Below are positions 53,764-62,699 of a stretch of 64,000 nucleotides of DNA, piece by piece (the stretch's first letter is position 1; each line of letters begins with the position of its first letter). Origin of the DNA: Bombilactobacillus thymidiniphilus (GTDB lineage: Bacteria > Bacillota > Bacilli > Lactobacillales > Lactobacillaceae); the NCBI RefSeq assembly GCF_023380245.1, contig NZ_CP093365.1:248001-312000 (forward strand). The letters are read 5' to 3'. The notes below the pieces were generated by a model. That model was given only the letters and a program-made list of their open reading frames with translations. It made no database searches and was not told the DNA's origin. Made by a program: the position numbers and the translations under genes.

Positions 53764-54048
53764 TTATTCAACAATTGCCATGACGTCTTTTTCATGCATC
53801 ACTAGATAGTCTTGCCCGTCATATTTAACTTCTGAGCCAGCATATTTATCATAAATAACTTTATCACCTTTTTTAATGGTCATTGGAATATCTTTGCCAT
53901 CAGGCGTACGTTCACCTGTACCGATAGCAACAACTTCTCCTGTTTGTGGCTTTTCCTTAGCATTATTAGCTAAGACAATTCCTCCAACAGTTTGTTCTTT
54001 TTCTTCATCAACTTTGACCAGAATACGATCACCTAATGGTTTTAACAA
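53764..54048 (-). CDS. groS: Co-chaperonin GroES (10 kDa)
   Basis: 94 residues from a TTG start: GGAGGG lies six bases before it and the protein then begins [15 protein letters not shown] as expected. The mobile loop is [23 protein letters not shown] longer frame from 54090 would run through the CIRCE site and is rejected. Confidence 0.95.
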   Translation of the reverse strand: MLKPLGDRILVKVDEEKEQTVGGIVLANNAKEKPQTGEVVAIGTGERTPDGKDIPMTIKKGDKVIYDKYAGSEVKYDGQDYLVMHEKDVMAIVE

Positions 54049-54079
54049 AGTAATCCCTCCAAAATAAAGATTTTTTCTT

Positions 54080-54106
54080 TTAGCACTCACAAGTCCTTAG
54101 TGCCAA
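54080..54106. promoter_or_regulatory. CIRCE operator of groESL (HrcA site)
   Basis: TTAGCACTC-N9-TAGTGCCAA matches the CIRCE consensus perfectly on the left arm and at seven of nine positions on the right arm. It lies downstream of the promoter, where HrcA would block transcription. Confidence 0.88.
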
Positions 54107-54117
54107 CTACATTTATA

Positions 54118-54145
54118 ATAATAGCACGTTTTATTTTGTATGCAA
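54118..54145 (-). promoter_or_regulatory. groESL promoter
   Basis: -35 TTGCAT (54140-54145), 16-bp spacer, -10 TATTAT (54118-54123) on the minus strand; a second TATTAT three bases on is an alternative. The predicted start lies just before the CIRCE site. Confidence 0.7.
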
Positions 54146-54202
54146 GCTTTACCATTTAAATTAGCTTGTAAATATTTTATCATGTTTAATTAAAGCTATA
54201 TA

Positions 54203-54231
54203 CAAAAAAAGAACCACTTTGACAGTGATTC
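54203..54231 (-). terminator. Terminator after manA
   Basis: GAATCACT and AGTGGTTC pair on the minus strand across a four-base loop (one G-U) and are followed by seven T. Confidence 0.8.
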
Positions 54232-54234
54232 AGT

Positions 54235-55203
54235 TTAATTTGCAATTGCTTCAGATGTAATTAAATGCAAATCTGATCCTGCAAAATCCCACTGACTAAC
54301 AGTTGCTGGAATTATCAAATGATCACCCTTTTGTAGGGAATAACTATTGCCAGCAATAACAATTTCGCCGTTACCGTCAATTACAGATACTAATGTATAA
54401 GCACCTAATTGATGTGTAAAAGTAGCTTGCTGGCTGATTTCTAACCCCCAGACAGCAAAATAAGGCGAAACTGGCGGAGCAACATAACAAGTTAGTCTGT
54501 TACCACAAATCATTTTAACTTGTGGCTTAATTTGCGGATCAACAAACGGAACCGTGATCGTTTTACGCGCTTGCTTCAAATGTAGCGCTCGTTTTTGACC
54601 CGTAGTAGCATCTACACGATCATAATCATAAATACGATAAGTAGTATCACTACTTTGTTGTGTTTCTAAAGCTAAAACACCATGACTTAAAGCATGAATA
54701 GTACCACTGGGAACATACACAAAATCACCAGTTTTCACAGGTACATGACGAAACAAATGCTGCCAATCTCGCTGTTGTAAAAGCTGATCTAGTTGCTGTT
54801 GATCACGAGCAAAATGCCCGTAAACCAATGTTGAACCGGGTTTGGCAGCTAAAATGTACCAACATTCAGTTTTACCGAGTTCATTTTCATGAATTTGCGC
54901 ATATTCATTATCAGGATGAACTTGTACCGATAAATCTTCATGAGCATCTAAAATTTTTACCAATAAAGGAAAAACCTGTTGTTTAGGATTACCAAATAAT
55001 TGTGGCTCATCTTGCCATAAAGTAGCTAAATCTATGCCCGCATATGCACCGTTGCGCACCACAGACACGCCATGATGATGTGCTGAAATAGCCCAACATT
55101 CACCAATATTGCCATCTGGCAAATTATAATCAAATTCTGTTTGTAACCGCCTACCCCCCCAGATTTTCTTTTGAAAAACGGGCGTCAAAAACAATGGTTC
55201 CAT
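54235..55203 (-). CDS. manA: Mannose-6-phosphate isomerase, class I
   Basis: 322 residues; ATG after TAGGGGAAAATT. It starts with LFLTPVFQKKIWGGRRL. The zinc ligands are in VQVHPDNEYA (near residue 97), ETQ and PSGTIHAL (near residue 168). It interconverts mannose-6-phosphate and fructose-6-phosphate, so it would feed sugar brought in by the mannose PTS encoded at 59.4-62.6 kb into glycolysis. It follows rex by 13 bp. Confidence 0.93.
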   Translation of the reverse strand: MEPLFLTPVFQKKIWGGRRLQTEFDYNLPDGNIGECWAISAHHHGVSVVRNGAYAGIDLATLWQDEPQLFGNPKQQVFPLLVKILDAHEDLSVQVHPDNEYAQIHENELGKTECWYILAAKPGSTLVYGHFARDQQQLDQLLQQRDWQHLFRHVPVKTGDFVYVPSGTIHALSHGVLALETQQSSDTTYRIYDYDRVDATTGQKRALHLKQARKTITVPFVDPQIKPQVKMICGNRLTCYVAPPVSPYFAVWGLEISQQATFTHQLGAYTLVSVIDGNGEIVIAGNSYSLQKGDHLIIPATVSQWDFAGSDLHLITSEAIAN

Positions 55204-55216
55204 AATTTTCCCCTAT

Positions 55217-55846
55217 TTAATTATAATTATTTAAAAAGTAGATCAATGTTTGTAATTCATTAGCTAGATCAACATTATGCACCCGAATTGAATCCGGCGT
55301 AGATAAGCGTAGTGGCGTAAAATTCAAAATACCGCGAACATCTGCTGCCACCAACTGTTTGGTAACTTGTTGCGCACTTTTGACAGGAACTGATAAAATC
55401 ACTACATCAATATTTTGCTCTTTTAGATGTTGCTTAACATCAGCAATATCGTAAACTGGCACGTCATGAACCGTTTCACCAATAATTTTCGGATTCTTAT
55501 CAAAAGCTTCCACAATCTTGATATTATTGGTTTGCGAAAAATTGTAATTTAATAGTGCGCTACCTAAATTCCCTACTCCTACTAAAGCAACATTAGCGGT
55601 TTTATCTTGATTTAATAACTCTTTAAAAAAGCCCAACATAAGCTTTATATCGTAACCATAACCACGTTTACCTAAAGAGCCAAAATAAGAGAAATCTCTT
55701 CTAATAGTTGCACTGTCAATCTGTAAAGCTTGTGCTAACTCATTGGAAGATATTTTTTGCTTATTAGAATCATCTAAAAATTGAAAGTAGCGATAATATA
55801 ACGGTAAACGCTTAATAGTTGCATTTGGTATTTTATATTGTGTCAT
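55217..55846 (-). CDS. rex: Redox-sensing transcriptional repressor Rex
   Basis: 209 residues from the ATG at 55846 (AAAGGGATG upstream). An N-terminal winged helix (KRLPLYYRYFQFL, SSNELAQALQIDSATIRRDFSYFG, then GKRGYGY) is followed by a Rossmann domain with VGVGNLGSALLNY near residue 90. Rex represses fermentation and respiration genes until NADH rises. TTGTGA half-sites occur just upstream, but no full Rex box. Confidence 0.93.
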   Translation of the reverse strand: MTQYKIPNATIKRLPLYYRYFQFLDDSNKQKISSNELAQALQIDSATIRRDFSYFGSLGKRGYGYDIKLMLGFFKELLNQDKTANVALVGVGNLGSALLNYNFSQTNNIKIVEAFDKNPKIIGETVHDVPVYDIADVKQHLKEQNIDVVILSVPVKSAQQVTKQLVAADVRGILNFTPLRLSTPDSIRVHNVDLANELQTLIYFLNNYN

Positions 55847-56009
55847 TTTGAACATCCCTTTGTGAAGCAAGATAATTAATATAGTCAAGTATTAATCTTT
55901 TTCTTCACAATGTCAAATAACTTTTTTCACAAAGAGATCATTTGGTCGTGCCAGAGCATTATGCTAAAATTACAGCTAACTACAGACATTGATTATAGGA
56001 GTTTTTATT

Positions 56010-57926
56010 TTGCTAATTGTTCAAGGTCAAGACATTGCTAAAGATTTTGGCAGTGACACGTTATTTAGTCAAGTTAATTTTCAGATTGAAGAGGGCGCAA
56101 GAATTGGTTTGGTTGGGGCCAATGGTGCAGGCAAGTCAACATTACTACAGATAATTAACCAGAACCAAGCAGCCAGTTCTGGTCAGATTAGTACCAAAAA
56201 ACAACTAAGCATCGGTTATTTAGCCCAAAATCCCCAATTCAAATCTGGTAACACAATTTATGAAGAAATGGAACGAATTTTTGATTATCTCAAAGAAGAT
56301 GAACGCAATTTACGTAATTTAGAGAAGCAAATTGCTAACACCACTGACAATCAAGCTGATTATGAGCATGCATTACAAAAATACGATTATTTACAAAATA
56401 AATTTAAAGCTGACAATGGTTATGGCTTTCGGTCAGAAATTAGATCAGTTTTAGCTGGTTTTGGTTTTAGTGAAGAACGTTTTAATGAACCTGCACTAAA
56501 TCTATCTGGTGGTGAACAATCACGTTTAGCATTTGCCAAAATGATTTTGGAACAACATGACTTGCTAATTTTAGATGAGCCAACCAATCATTTGGATATC
56601 GATACTTTGAACTGGCTAGAAAAATACCTTCATAAATACCCTGGTGCATTACTTATTGTATCGCATGACCAATATTTTTTAGACCATACTGTGACTGAGA
56701 TTTATGCCTTAGAGCGAGCTACACTCAAGCATTATCATGGCAACTATACACGTTATTTGCAGCAACGTACTAAAAATCTCCAACTTGAACAAAAAGCTTA
56801 TGATAAACAACAAGCACAAATTAAAAATACCGAAGAATTTATCCAAAAAAACATTGCTCGTGCTTCATCAACTAAGCAGGCTCAAAGCCGCCGTAAACAG
56901 TTAGCAAAATTGGACCGTTTAGCTAAACCGCAGGATTATAATCAACAAATTAACTTCCAATTTACTTTTGAGCAAGCTAGTGGTAATGATGTTTTAAGTG
57001 TTAAGCAATTAACGACTGGTTATGATGACAAAATCATGAGTCAAGCTATTTCTTTCAACTTAAAGAAGCATGAACGTTTGGGGATTATTGGTCATAATGG
57101 GGTCGGCAAGTCCACCTTAATTCGCACACTAGTCAACAAAGTTCCTCCATTAGCAGGAAATATTTCCTGGGGAATGAATGTCAAAGCTGGTTATTATGAT
57201 CAAACATTGAATCGTCTAACTTCTAATAAAGATGTTTTACATGAAGTTTGGGATAGTCATCCTTTGATGAATGAAACAGATATCCGTAATATTTTAGGTT
57301 CCTTTCTATTCCAAAATAATGATGTTTTTCGAATTGTTCGTGATCTATCCGGTGGACAAAAAGCCCGCTTAACTTTATGCAAATTAGCTTTGGAACACAA
57401 TAACTTATTAATTATGGATGAACCAACTAATCATTTGGATCTCCAAAGTAAAGAGATTTTAGAACAAGCTTTAAAGAATTTTGCAGGAACTGTTTTATTT
57501 GTTTCTCATGACCGTTATTTGCTAAACGAAGTATCAACCAAGATTTTAGAATTAGATGCCAAAGAAAGTCAGATTTATTTAGGAAATTATGATTATTACT
57601 TAGCTAAAAAAGCTGAAAATCAGGCTTTAAATAACGATGAAAAAGTTGTTAATCCTACCGCGACTAGCAATAAAACTGCTGGCAATTTAAGTTATCGTGA
57701 AGAAAAAATGCGCCAAAGTGAACAACGAAAAAAACAGCGCCAGCTTCAAAAATTGGAAGCACAAATTGAACAACTGGAGCAACAAATCAGTGATCTTAAT
57801 CAGCAAATGCTTGCTCCTGAAAATATTCAAAGTTACACTAAATTGCAAGATTTACAAACTCAGTTAAATCAGCTGAATCAGCTCAAAGATGATCTGGAAG
57901 AACAATGGTTGAAATTATCCGAATAA
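56010..57926 (+). CDS. ABC-F family ATPase (Uup/YfmR-like)
   Basis: 638 residues from a TTG at 56010 with TAGGAG eight bases upstream. Two ATP-binding domains without membrane parts: Walker A GANGAGKST and GHNGVGKST, signatures LSGGEQSRLAF and LSGGQKARLTL, and LDEPTNHLDI / MDEPTNHLDL. A linker (about 240-310) lies between them, and a C-terminal coiled coil (from about 560) is rich in Q, L and E. ABC-F proteins act on the ribosome; the C-terminal coiled coil points to the Uup/YfmR group rather than to antibiotic resistance. Confidence 0.9.
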   Translation: MLIVQGQDIAKDFGSDTLFSQVNFQIEEGARIGLVGANGAGKSTLLQIINQNQAASSGQISTKKQLSIGYLAQNPQFKSGNTIYEEMERIFDYLKEDERNLRNLEKQIANTTDNQADYEHALQKYDYLQNKFKADNGYGFRSEIRSVLAGFGFSEERFNEPALNLSGGEQSRLAFAKMILEQHDLLILDEPTNHLDIDTLNWLEKYLHKYPGALLIVSHDQYFLDHTVTEIYALERATLKHYHGNYTRYLQQRTKNLQLEQKAYDKQQAQIKNTEEFIQKNIARASSTKQAQSRRKQLAKLDRLAKPQDYNQQINFQFTFEQASGNDVLSVKQLTTGYDDKIMSQAISFNLKKHERLGIIGHNGVGKSTLIRTLVNKVPPLAGNISWGMNVKAGYYDQTLNRLTSNKDVLHEVWDSHPLMNETDIRNILGSFLFQNNDVFRIVRDLSGGQKARLTLCKLALEHNNLLIMDEPTNHLDLQSKEILEQALKNFAGTVLFVSHDRYLLNEVSTKILELDAKESQIYLGNYDYYLAKKAENQALNNDEKVVNPTATSNKTAGNLSYREEKMRQSEQRKKQRQLQKLEAQIEQLEQQISDLNQQMLAPENIQSYTKLQDLQTQLNQLNQLKDDLEEQWLKLSE

Positions 57927-57957
57927 AAAACCTCGCAATAGTTTGCGAGGTTTTTTA
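57924..57957. terminator. Bidirectional terminator between the ABC-F and methionine synthase-like genes
   Basis: AAAAAACCTCGCAA and TTGCGAGGTTTTTT form a perfect stem with a four-base loop. Confidence 0.9.
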
Positions 57958-59094
57958 AGACCAAACTTCATCGGCTATCGATTGTAGTAACTTAATTTTG
58001 TCCCATTGCTGTTGCTCTGTTAAAATATTGCCTTCTTCAGTAGAAGCAAAACCACACTGTGGGCTAATAGCTAAACGATCCAAATCAATATATTCACTAG
58101 CTGCTTGGACTCTGGCAATGATATCTTCTCGTTTTTCTAAAGTGCCTGATTTAGATGTCACTAACCCCAAAACCACTTTTTTATCACCCGATACCTTAGC
58201 TAAGGGCTCAAAACCACCAGCTCTAGCTGTGTCGTATTCTAAATAATAAGCACCTACTTTCTCTCGTGTAAATAGTGGATCAGAAACGCTATCATAACTA
58301 CCGCTATTGGCCCACGTAGAATGATAATTTCCACGACAAACATGAGTATTAACTGTTAAATCAGCAGGCAAATCTTGTAACACGGAATTATTCAAATCCA
58401 CCAAATCCTGTTTCATAGCTGGAATTTGTTCAGGCTGAATACCATAATTAGGGATCTTTTCTGGCTGTATTTCCCATTCTGCTAATGCGCCCCAAGTACA
58501 ATCGTCAAATTGAATCGTTCGACAACCAGCCACATATAAATCATTAATCACCTGTTTATAAGCTTGCACAATTGCTTCCTGTAATTTTTGTGCCGTCGGA
58601 TAAATTGACTGCCAACTAGCGATGTTCTCAGGTCGCTGTAACTCAGTCCAAAACTGACCTGGAGCTGGGATTGTTTGTTTAACTTGCGTCGTGGAACTTG
58701 CTTGATCACGCGTAAATTTAAAATGTTCCACAAAAGGATGATTATTGCCACCAAGCGGAGCAATTAAGCGGGCTGTTTCACGCCTTGTTTCTTCATCGTG
58801 GAACTCATAACCTTCTTGTGTCGACGCTTTTTGGACTCCTTGTAAACCCCAAAAGAAATCCAAATGCCACCAGCTACGCCTAAATTCACCATCAGTAATT
58901 GCTTTTAGACCTAAAGCTTCTTCTTTGTGCACTAATTCTGTAATGGAATCATCTTCAATTTTCCGTAAATCTATCGCCGTAATTTGTCCCGCTTCAAATT
59001 GCGCACGTGACCTTTTCAACTTATCTGGTCGCAAGAAACTTCCTACTATGTCATAACGAAATGGTGATGTGGTTCTTTTTGTAAATTTTGTCAT
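57955..59094 (-). CDS. Cobalamin-independent methionine synthase-like protein (MetE C-terminal domain type, YxjG/YxjH-like)
   Basis: 379 residues; ATG after GGGAGGAAAATA. It corresponds only to the catalytic half of MetE and lacks the N-terminal domain of the roughly 750-residue enzyme. It begins with YDIVGSFLRP, and the zinc ligands are visible as His and Cys in NTHVCRGNYH, Glu in YYLEYD, and Cys in SPQCGFAS. Such short proteins transfer a methyl group to homocysteine, possibly from donors other than polyglutamyl folate. A T-box leader with an apparent Met codon supports a methionine role. Confidence 0.88.
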   Translation of the reverse strand: MTKFTKRTTSPFRYDIVGSFLRPDKLKRSRAQFEAGQITAIDLRKIEDDSITELVHKEEALGLKAITDGEFRRSWWHLDFFWGLQGVQKASTQEGYEFHDEETRRETARLIAPLGGNNHPFVEHFKFTRDQASSTTQVKQTIPAPGQFWTELQRPENIASWQSIYPTAQKLQEAIVQAYKQVINDLYVAGCRTIQFDDCTWGALAEWEIQPEKIPNYGIQPEQIPAMKQDLVDLNNSVLQDLPADLTVNTHVCRGNYHSTWANSGSYDSVSDPLFTREKVGAYYLEYDTARAGGFEPLAKVSGDKKVVLGLVTSKSGTLEKREDIIARVQAASEYIDLDRLAISPQCGFASTEEGNILTEQQQWDKIKLLQSIADEVWS

Positions 59095-59114
59095 TATTTT
59101 CCTCCCTAAATACT

Positions 59115-59380
59115 AAAAAAGCCCTAATTGCATAATGCAATTAGGGACGTTCCAAAACGCGTTACCACCCAAATTCAATTATGTTTCACAACACAATTCT
59201 CCGCAAGTACCTCATACTCACACATATATCGCAGCTAGGCGCCAGTGACTAAACTATTTCGCCACTGATTGCTTCCAGACCATCTTCGAAAACTAAGCTT
59301 TATCGCCTTCCAGCTGCTGGCGACTCTCTTGAAAAGCCCAAATTATCTACTCATCTTTTCTCAGCATTTATTAATATAAA
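59115..59380 (-). promoter_or_regulatory. T-box riboswitch of the methionine synthase-like gene (Met)
   Basis: The minus strand carries GGGTGGTAACGCG (59158-59170), a T-box with one change from the common form. A terminator follows (arms CCCTAATTGCAT and ATGCAATTAGGG, then six T; 59115-59147). Stem I spans about 59240-59340 and includes AGAGAGTCGCC and, on the descending side, GAAGATGGTC, where ATG is the likely specifier. Uncharged tRNA-Met would then favour expression. Confidence 0.87.
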
Positions 59381-59388
59381 TTGATGTA

Positions 59389-59417
59389 ATCATAAAACCA
59401 CTTTTCCCTCTTGTCAA
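59389..59417 (-). promoter_or_regulatory. Promoter of the T-box/methionine synthase-like unit
   Basis: -35 TTGACA (59412-59417), 17-bp spacer, -10 TATGAT (59389-59394) on the minus strand. It overlaps the 3' end of manO. Confidence 0.82.
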
Positions 59418-59803
59418 CCATTTTTCTTAAAAAGACGGTTCCCTAAATTCACTATCGAACGATGAATAACTTGCATAAAGGTCAAGGATTTTACAATATG
59501 ATCGGCATCAATATATTTGCGAATAGCACGCAAAACTTTCTTAGGATCGCGTACTGAAAAAGTATACAGCCCATTTCTTTTCGTTTGCACTGCAAAACGT
59601 GGGATCCATTTCCCATGGAACATTACTGAAACTATCACATAACGCACTTGCCGCCATGGAATTTGAATATAGTTCTTAATATTCCGATCATCATAAAATT
59701 CAAATCCACGATCACCAATCATGATTTGCCCATAAGCTTCCATCCCCATATGAGAAGTCGCTTTTTGGACTAAATCCACTTTGGTATTAAGTGATTGTAC
59801 CAT
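59414..59803 (-). CDS. manO: ManO family protein (DUF956)
   Basis: 129 residues from the ATG at 59803, which gives the usual N-terminus MVQSLNTKVDLV; a longer frame reaches into manN and is rejected. Family patterns: YGQIMIGDRGFEFYDDRN, IQIPWRQVRYVI, and GKWIPRFAVQTKRNG. DUF956 proteins are encoded with mannose PTS operons of lactic acid bacteria and are thought to regulate or assist the transporter. It is 77 bp after manN. Confidence 0.9.
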   Translation of the reverse strand: MVQSLNTKVDLVQKATSHMGMEAYGQIMIGDRGFEFYDDRNIKNYIQIPWRQVRYVIVSVMFHGKWIPRFAVQTKRNGLYTFSVRDPKKVLRAIRKYIDADHIVKSLTFMQVIHRSIVNLGNRLFKKNG

Positions 59804-59880
59804 CCTAATCCACCAACCATTTGTCATTATTTTGGATAAAAAAACGACAAATCTGTTCACAGAAATATCGTTTTCACTAA

Positions 59881-60795
59881 TTACATTACATGTAAAACAT
59901 GCAAAACAACACCGACCACGAACAAACCTAAAATAATAATAATTGGTGAGACTTTTTTCTTTAATAACCACATACAAAACAGAGTTAATAATAAGCCTGC
60001 TAACCCAGGAATTAATAAATCCAAATTGTCTTGCAGTGTAGTAACTTTATGAGCAGTCAAAGATAAACCAGCTTTTTGCTGCAACAATGCTTGTTGTATT
60101 CCTTTAGCTCCATGAGCTAACTGGTCCCAGTGAATATAGGCTTTGCCATCTAACTTCACATTTGAAACCACCGGTGTAAACTTCACTGTTACCCAACGAT
60201 TTACTAAAGATCCTAAAATAAACATCCCCATAATTGAGGCACCCTTAGTAATATTTTGCAATAAATTGCCAGACAGATTATCAGTGATTTTCGAACCAGC
60301 TTTATAGCCCAGTTCTTGGGTATACCACATAAACATAATCCGAATTAAGTTCCAAACTACAAAATAAATAATCGGTCCCATGATGTTGCCCGCCATCGCT
60401 AATGACGCTGCTAATCCACCGACAATTGGTTTAACGGTAAACCAAAACACTGGATCACCAATACCTGCAAAAGGTCCCATCATACCGACTTTAACACCTT
60501 GAATGGTAACTTCATCAATCGGCGCACCATTAGCTTTATCTTCTTCCAAAGCCAAAGTAACTCCTAAAACAGGTGATGCTAAGTACGGATGTGTATTAAA
60601 AAATTCTAAATGTCTTTTTAAAGCGGAAGCGCGATCTTCTTTTTTTGAATATAACTTTTTTAATGCCGGTATCAACGAAAAGGCGAAACCACCATTTTGC
60701 ATTCGTTCATAATTCCATGATCCTTGCAGAAAATTAGAACGCCACCAAACAGCTAAACGATCTTTTTTGGTTAGCGCAATCTTTTTATCAACCAT
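59881..60795 (-). CDS. manN: PTS mannose/glucose-family permease subunit IID
   Basis: 304 residues; ATG after AGGGGGAG. The IID signature includes FLQGSWNYERMQNGGFAFSLIPAL near residue 22 and MMGPFAGIGDPVFWFTV near residue 130, with several membrane segments in the C-terminal half. With IIC it forms the sugar channel, and the same complex serves as receptor for class IIa bacteriocins in related bacteria. Confidence 0.95.
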   Translation of the reverse strand: MVDKKIALTKKDRLAVWWRSNFLQGSWNYERMQNGGFAFSLIPALKKLYSKKEDRASALKRHLEFFNTHPYLASPVLGVTLALEEDKANGAPIDEVTIQGVKVGMMGPFAGIGDPVFWFTVKPIVGGLAASLAMAGNIMGPIIYFVVWNLIRIMFMWYTQELGYKAGSKITDNLSGNLLQNITKGASIMGMFILGSLVNRWVTVKFTPVVSNVKLDGKAYIHWDQLAHGAKGIQQALLQQKAGLSLTAHKVTTLQDNLDLLIPGLAGLLLTLFCMWLLKKKVSPIIIILGLFVVGVVLHVLHVM

Positions 60796-60816
60796 AATGA
60801 CTCCCCCTCTATAAGT

Positions 60817-61635
60817 CTAGTAATCATCAATAATATCACCGACTGGATCCCCTATGTTAGCGTGACCACCGCCATGATCATCAGAGTTACCATTATTATT
60901 ATTTGATAAAGCCAAATACAACAAGGCAAGTGATAACCCAATTGCACCTAAACCGATTAATGTCAAATCCTGAATTGTCGCTAACACAAAACCGATTGCA
61001 AAAAATGGCCAAACTTCACGACTAGCCATCATATTAATAACCATGGCATAACCAACTGCAACTACTAAACCGCCACCAATTGATAAACCATCTGTTAACC
61101 AGCTGGGCATTAAACCTAAAAATTCTTTTACTGGTTTTGGTCCGATAATTAAAATCAAGCCTGCAGGAATTGCAATTCGTAAACCTTGCATACAAATAGC
61201 CACAATTTGCCAAAAATCAATTTTTTTGAAATTACCTTCTTTAGCAGCAGCATCCATAATATGAACAATCCCAGTCGCTAATGTCCGCACTAAAATAGTC
61301 AACAATAGGCCCGCTACTGCTAAGGGAACTGCAATCGCAATTGCCGAAGAAATTCCGGCGCGACCTTGACCACCTAAAACTAAAATAATAGCTGAAGCTA
61401 CCGAGGCTAGTGCTGCATCTGGCGCAACAGCCGCTCCAATATTAGCCCAACCTAAGGCAATCATTTCTAATGTACCGCCTAAAATTAAACAAGGCATTAA
61501 ATTATTAGTCACTAAGCCAATCAAAGTGCAAGCAATGACAGGCTGATGAAAATGAAATTGATCTAAAATACCTTCCATTCCAGCTAGAAAAGCAATTATC
61601 AATACTAAAATAATTTGAATTAGATTTAATTGCAT
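60817..61635 (-). CDS. manM: PTS mannose/glucose-family permease subunit IIC
   Basis: 272 residues. About eight hydrophobic membrane segments, with the IIC pattern LIGLVTNNLMPCLILGGTLEM near residue 37 and IGAAVAPDAALASV near residue 66. The C-terminus is hydrophilic and histidine/glycine-containing (NNNNGNSDDHGGGHANIGDP). It lies 2 bp downstream of manL and 21 bp before manN. Confidence 0.95.
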   Translation of the reverse strand: MQLNLIQIILVLIIAFLAGMEGILDQFHFHQPVIACTLIGLVTNNLMPCLILGGTLEMIALGWANIGAAVAPDAALASVASAIILVLGGQGRAGISSAIAIAVPLAVAGLLLTILVRTLATGIVHIMDAAAKEGNFKKIDFWQIVAICMQGLRIAIPAGLILIIGPKPVKEFLGLMPSWLTDGLSIGGGLVVAVGYAMVINMMASREVWPFFAIGFVLATIQDLTLIGLGAIGLSLALLYLALSNNNNGNSDDHGGGHANIGDPVGDIIDDY

Positions 61636-61637
61636 TG

Positions 61638-62615
61638 TTAATTCCCCCCTTTTTTATTTAATTCCAACTGTGCTTTTTTCAAAATAGATTCCATATCGTC
61701 TGGCGAGTCATTAGGAACCTTACGCACATCAAACTTGACACCTAATTGTTTTAGTTTAGCAAAAGTATCAATATCTGCTTGATCAAAAGCTAAAACCTTA
61801 TTAGGTTGTACTTTTCCCGCCGAATGCGCCATTGAACCGACATTCAATTCTTTAACAGGTACCCCGCCTTCAATCGCTCGCAAAGCATCTTCTGGTGTTT
61901 CAAATAGCAACAAAGCCCGTTGTCCGCCAAAATGATCTTTATCGTGAGCTAATTTAATCATCTGGGTAATAGGAACAACATGTACTGTAACCCCATTTGG
62001 AGCGGCTTGTCGGAGTAACTTTTTGCGCAAATCATCTGTGGAAACACTATCTGAAACCACAATAATCCTATTAGGTTTAACTGTTTTAGTCCAAGATGTT
62101 GCCACTTGACCATGTAACAAACGCGAATCAATGCGTGCCAAAACATAATCAAATTGTCCTGGCGCCCCTTGATTGTTAGCAGGCTTTTTGCTAACAGTCT
62201 GCTCTTCAGTTGCATTATCTATTTCTGGGCGCATTTTGACACCATTTTTTGCTTCACCCAAAATATGTGCCGCAATTTCTTGTGCCGAATCCATCGACAT
62301 GCGCGCCGAATAAGCTTCGATAAGCATCGGTAAATTAAGCCCTGTAACAATTGCCCATTGATCTTTATGTTCTTCAAACAATGTATTTGCTTGATTAAAA
62401 GGAGATCCCCCCCATAAATCAATCAAAAATAAAACTTGCTGTACATCAACAAACTTTGCAATAGCATCAGTTAGATGACGTCTTAAATCATCTGGTCCCT
62501 CATCAGGCATGAAAGTCACTGCTTGAACATTTTCTTGTTCACCAAAAATCATGCTCCCCGATTGTAAGATGCCTTTCGCAAAGTTGCCGTGACTGGCAAT
62601 GACAATCCCAATCAT
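61638..62615 (-). CDS. manL: PTS mannose/glucose-family IIAB subunit
   Basis: 325 residues. The IIA domain (1-130) has [12 protein letters not shown] with the phosphorylated histidine near residue 9. A linker with Asn, Ala and Pro ([20 protein letters not shown]) leads to the IIB domain (from about 155), with [14 protein letters not shown] holding the second phospho-histidine. It passes phosphate from HPr to mannose, glucose or related sugars. It is the first gene of manLMNO; a cre-like site lies 23 bp upstream. Confidence 0.95.
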   Translation of the reverse strand: MIGIVIASHGNFAKGILQSGSMIFGEQENVQAVTFMPDEGPDDLRRHLTDAIAKFVDVQQVLFLIDLWGGSPFNQANTLFEEHKDQWAIVTGLNLPMLIEAYSARMSMDSAQEIAAHILGEAKNGVKMRPEIDNATEEQTVSKKPANNQGAPGQFDYVLARIDSRLLHGQVATSWTKTVKPNRIIVVSDSVSTDDLRKKLLRQAAPNGVTVHVVPITQMIKLAHDKDHFGGQRALLLFETPEDALRAIEGGVPVKELNVGSMAHSAGKVQPNKVLAFDQADIDTFAKLKQLGVKFDVRKVPNDSPDDMESILKKAQLELNKKGGN

Positions 62616-62637
62616 TGCTTACTCGCCCCCGCTTCTA

Positions 62638-62651
62638 TTAAATCGCTTTCA
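62638..62651 (-). promoter_or_regulatory. cre-like site before manL
   Basis: TGAAAGCGATTTAA on the minus strand matches TGWNANCGNTNNCA at all fixed positions but one. It lies between the presumed promoter and the ATG, so CcpA binding would block transcription. Confidence 0.55.
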
Positions 62652-62683
62652 TTTACTGCTAAATAAAAACACTTCTCTAAAAT

Positions 62684-62695
62684 AACACAATTGTG
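62684..62695. promoter_or_regulatory. Perfect 12-bp palindrome between tsaD and manL
   Basis: ACACAATTGTGT reads the same on both strands and is flanked by A/T-rich arms (AAAATA...TATTTT). It could be a weak terminator of tsaD or an operator of the mannose operon. No sigma-54 -24/-12 box (TGGCAC...TTGC) was seen nearby. Confidence 0.4.
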
Positions 62696-62699
62696 TATT

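Noticed and set aside
56010-57926. Antibiotic-resistance ABC-F (for example Msr/Lsa/Vga type)
   Set aside because: The C-terminal coiled coil and the general sequence fit housekeeping Uup/YfmR proteins better; no resistance-gene context is present.
59803-59977. Longer N-terminus for ManO (extra 58 residues)
   Set aside because: It would overlap the manN 3' end, has no ribosome binding site, and the family N-terminus starts at 59803.
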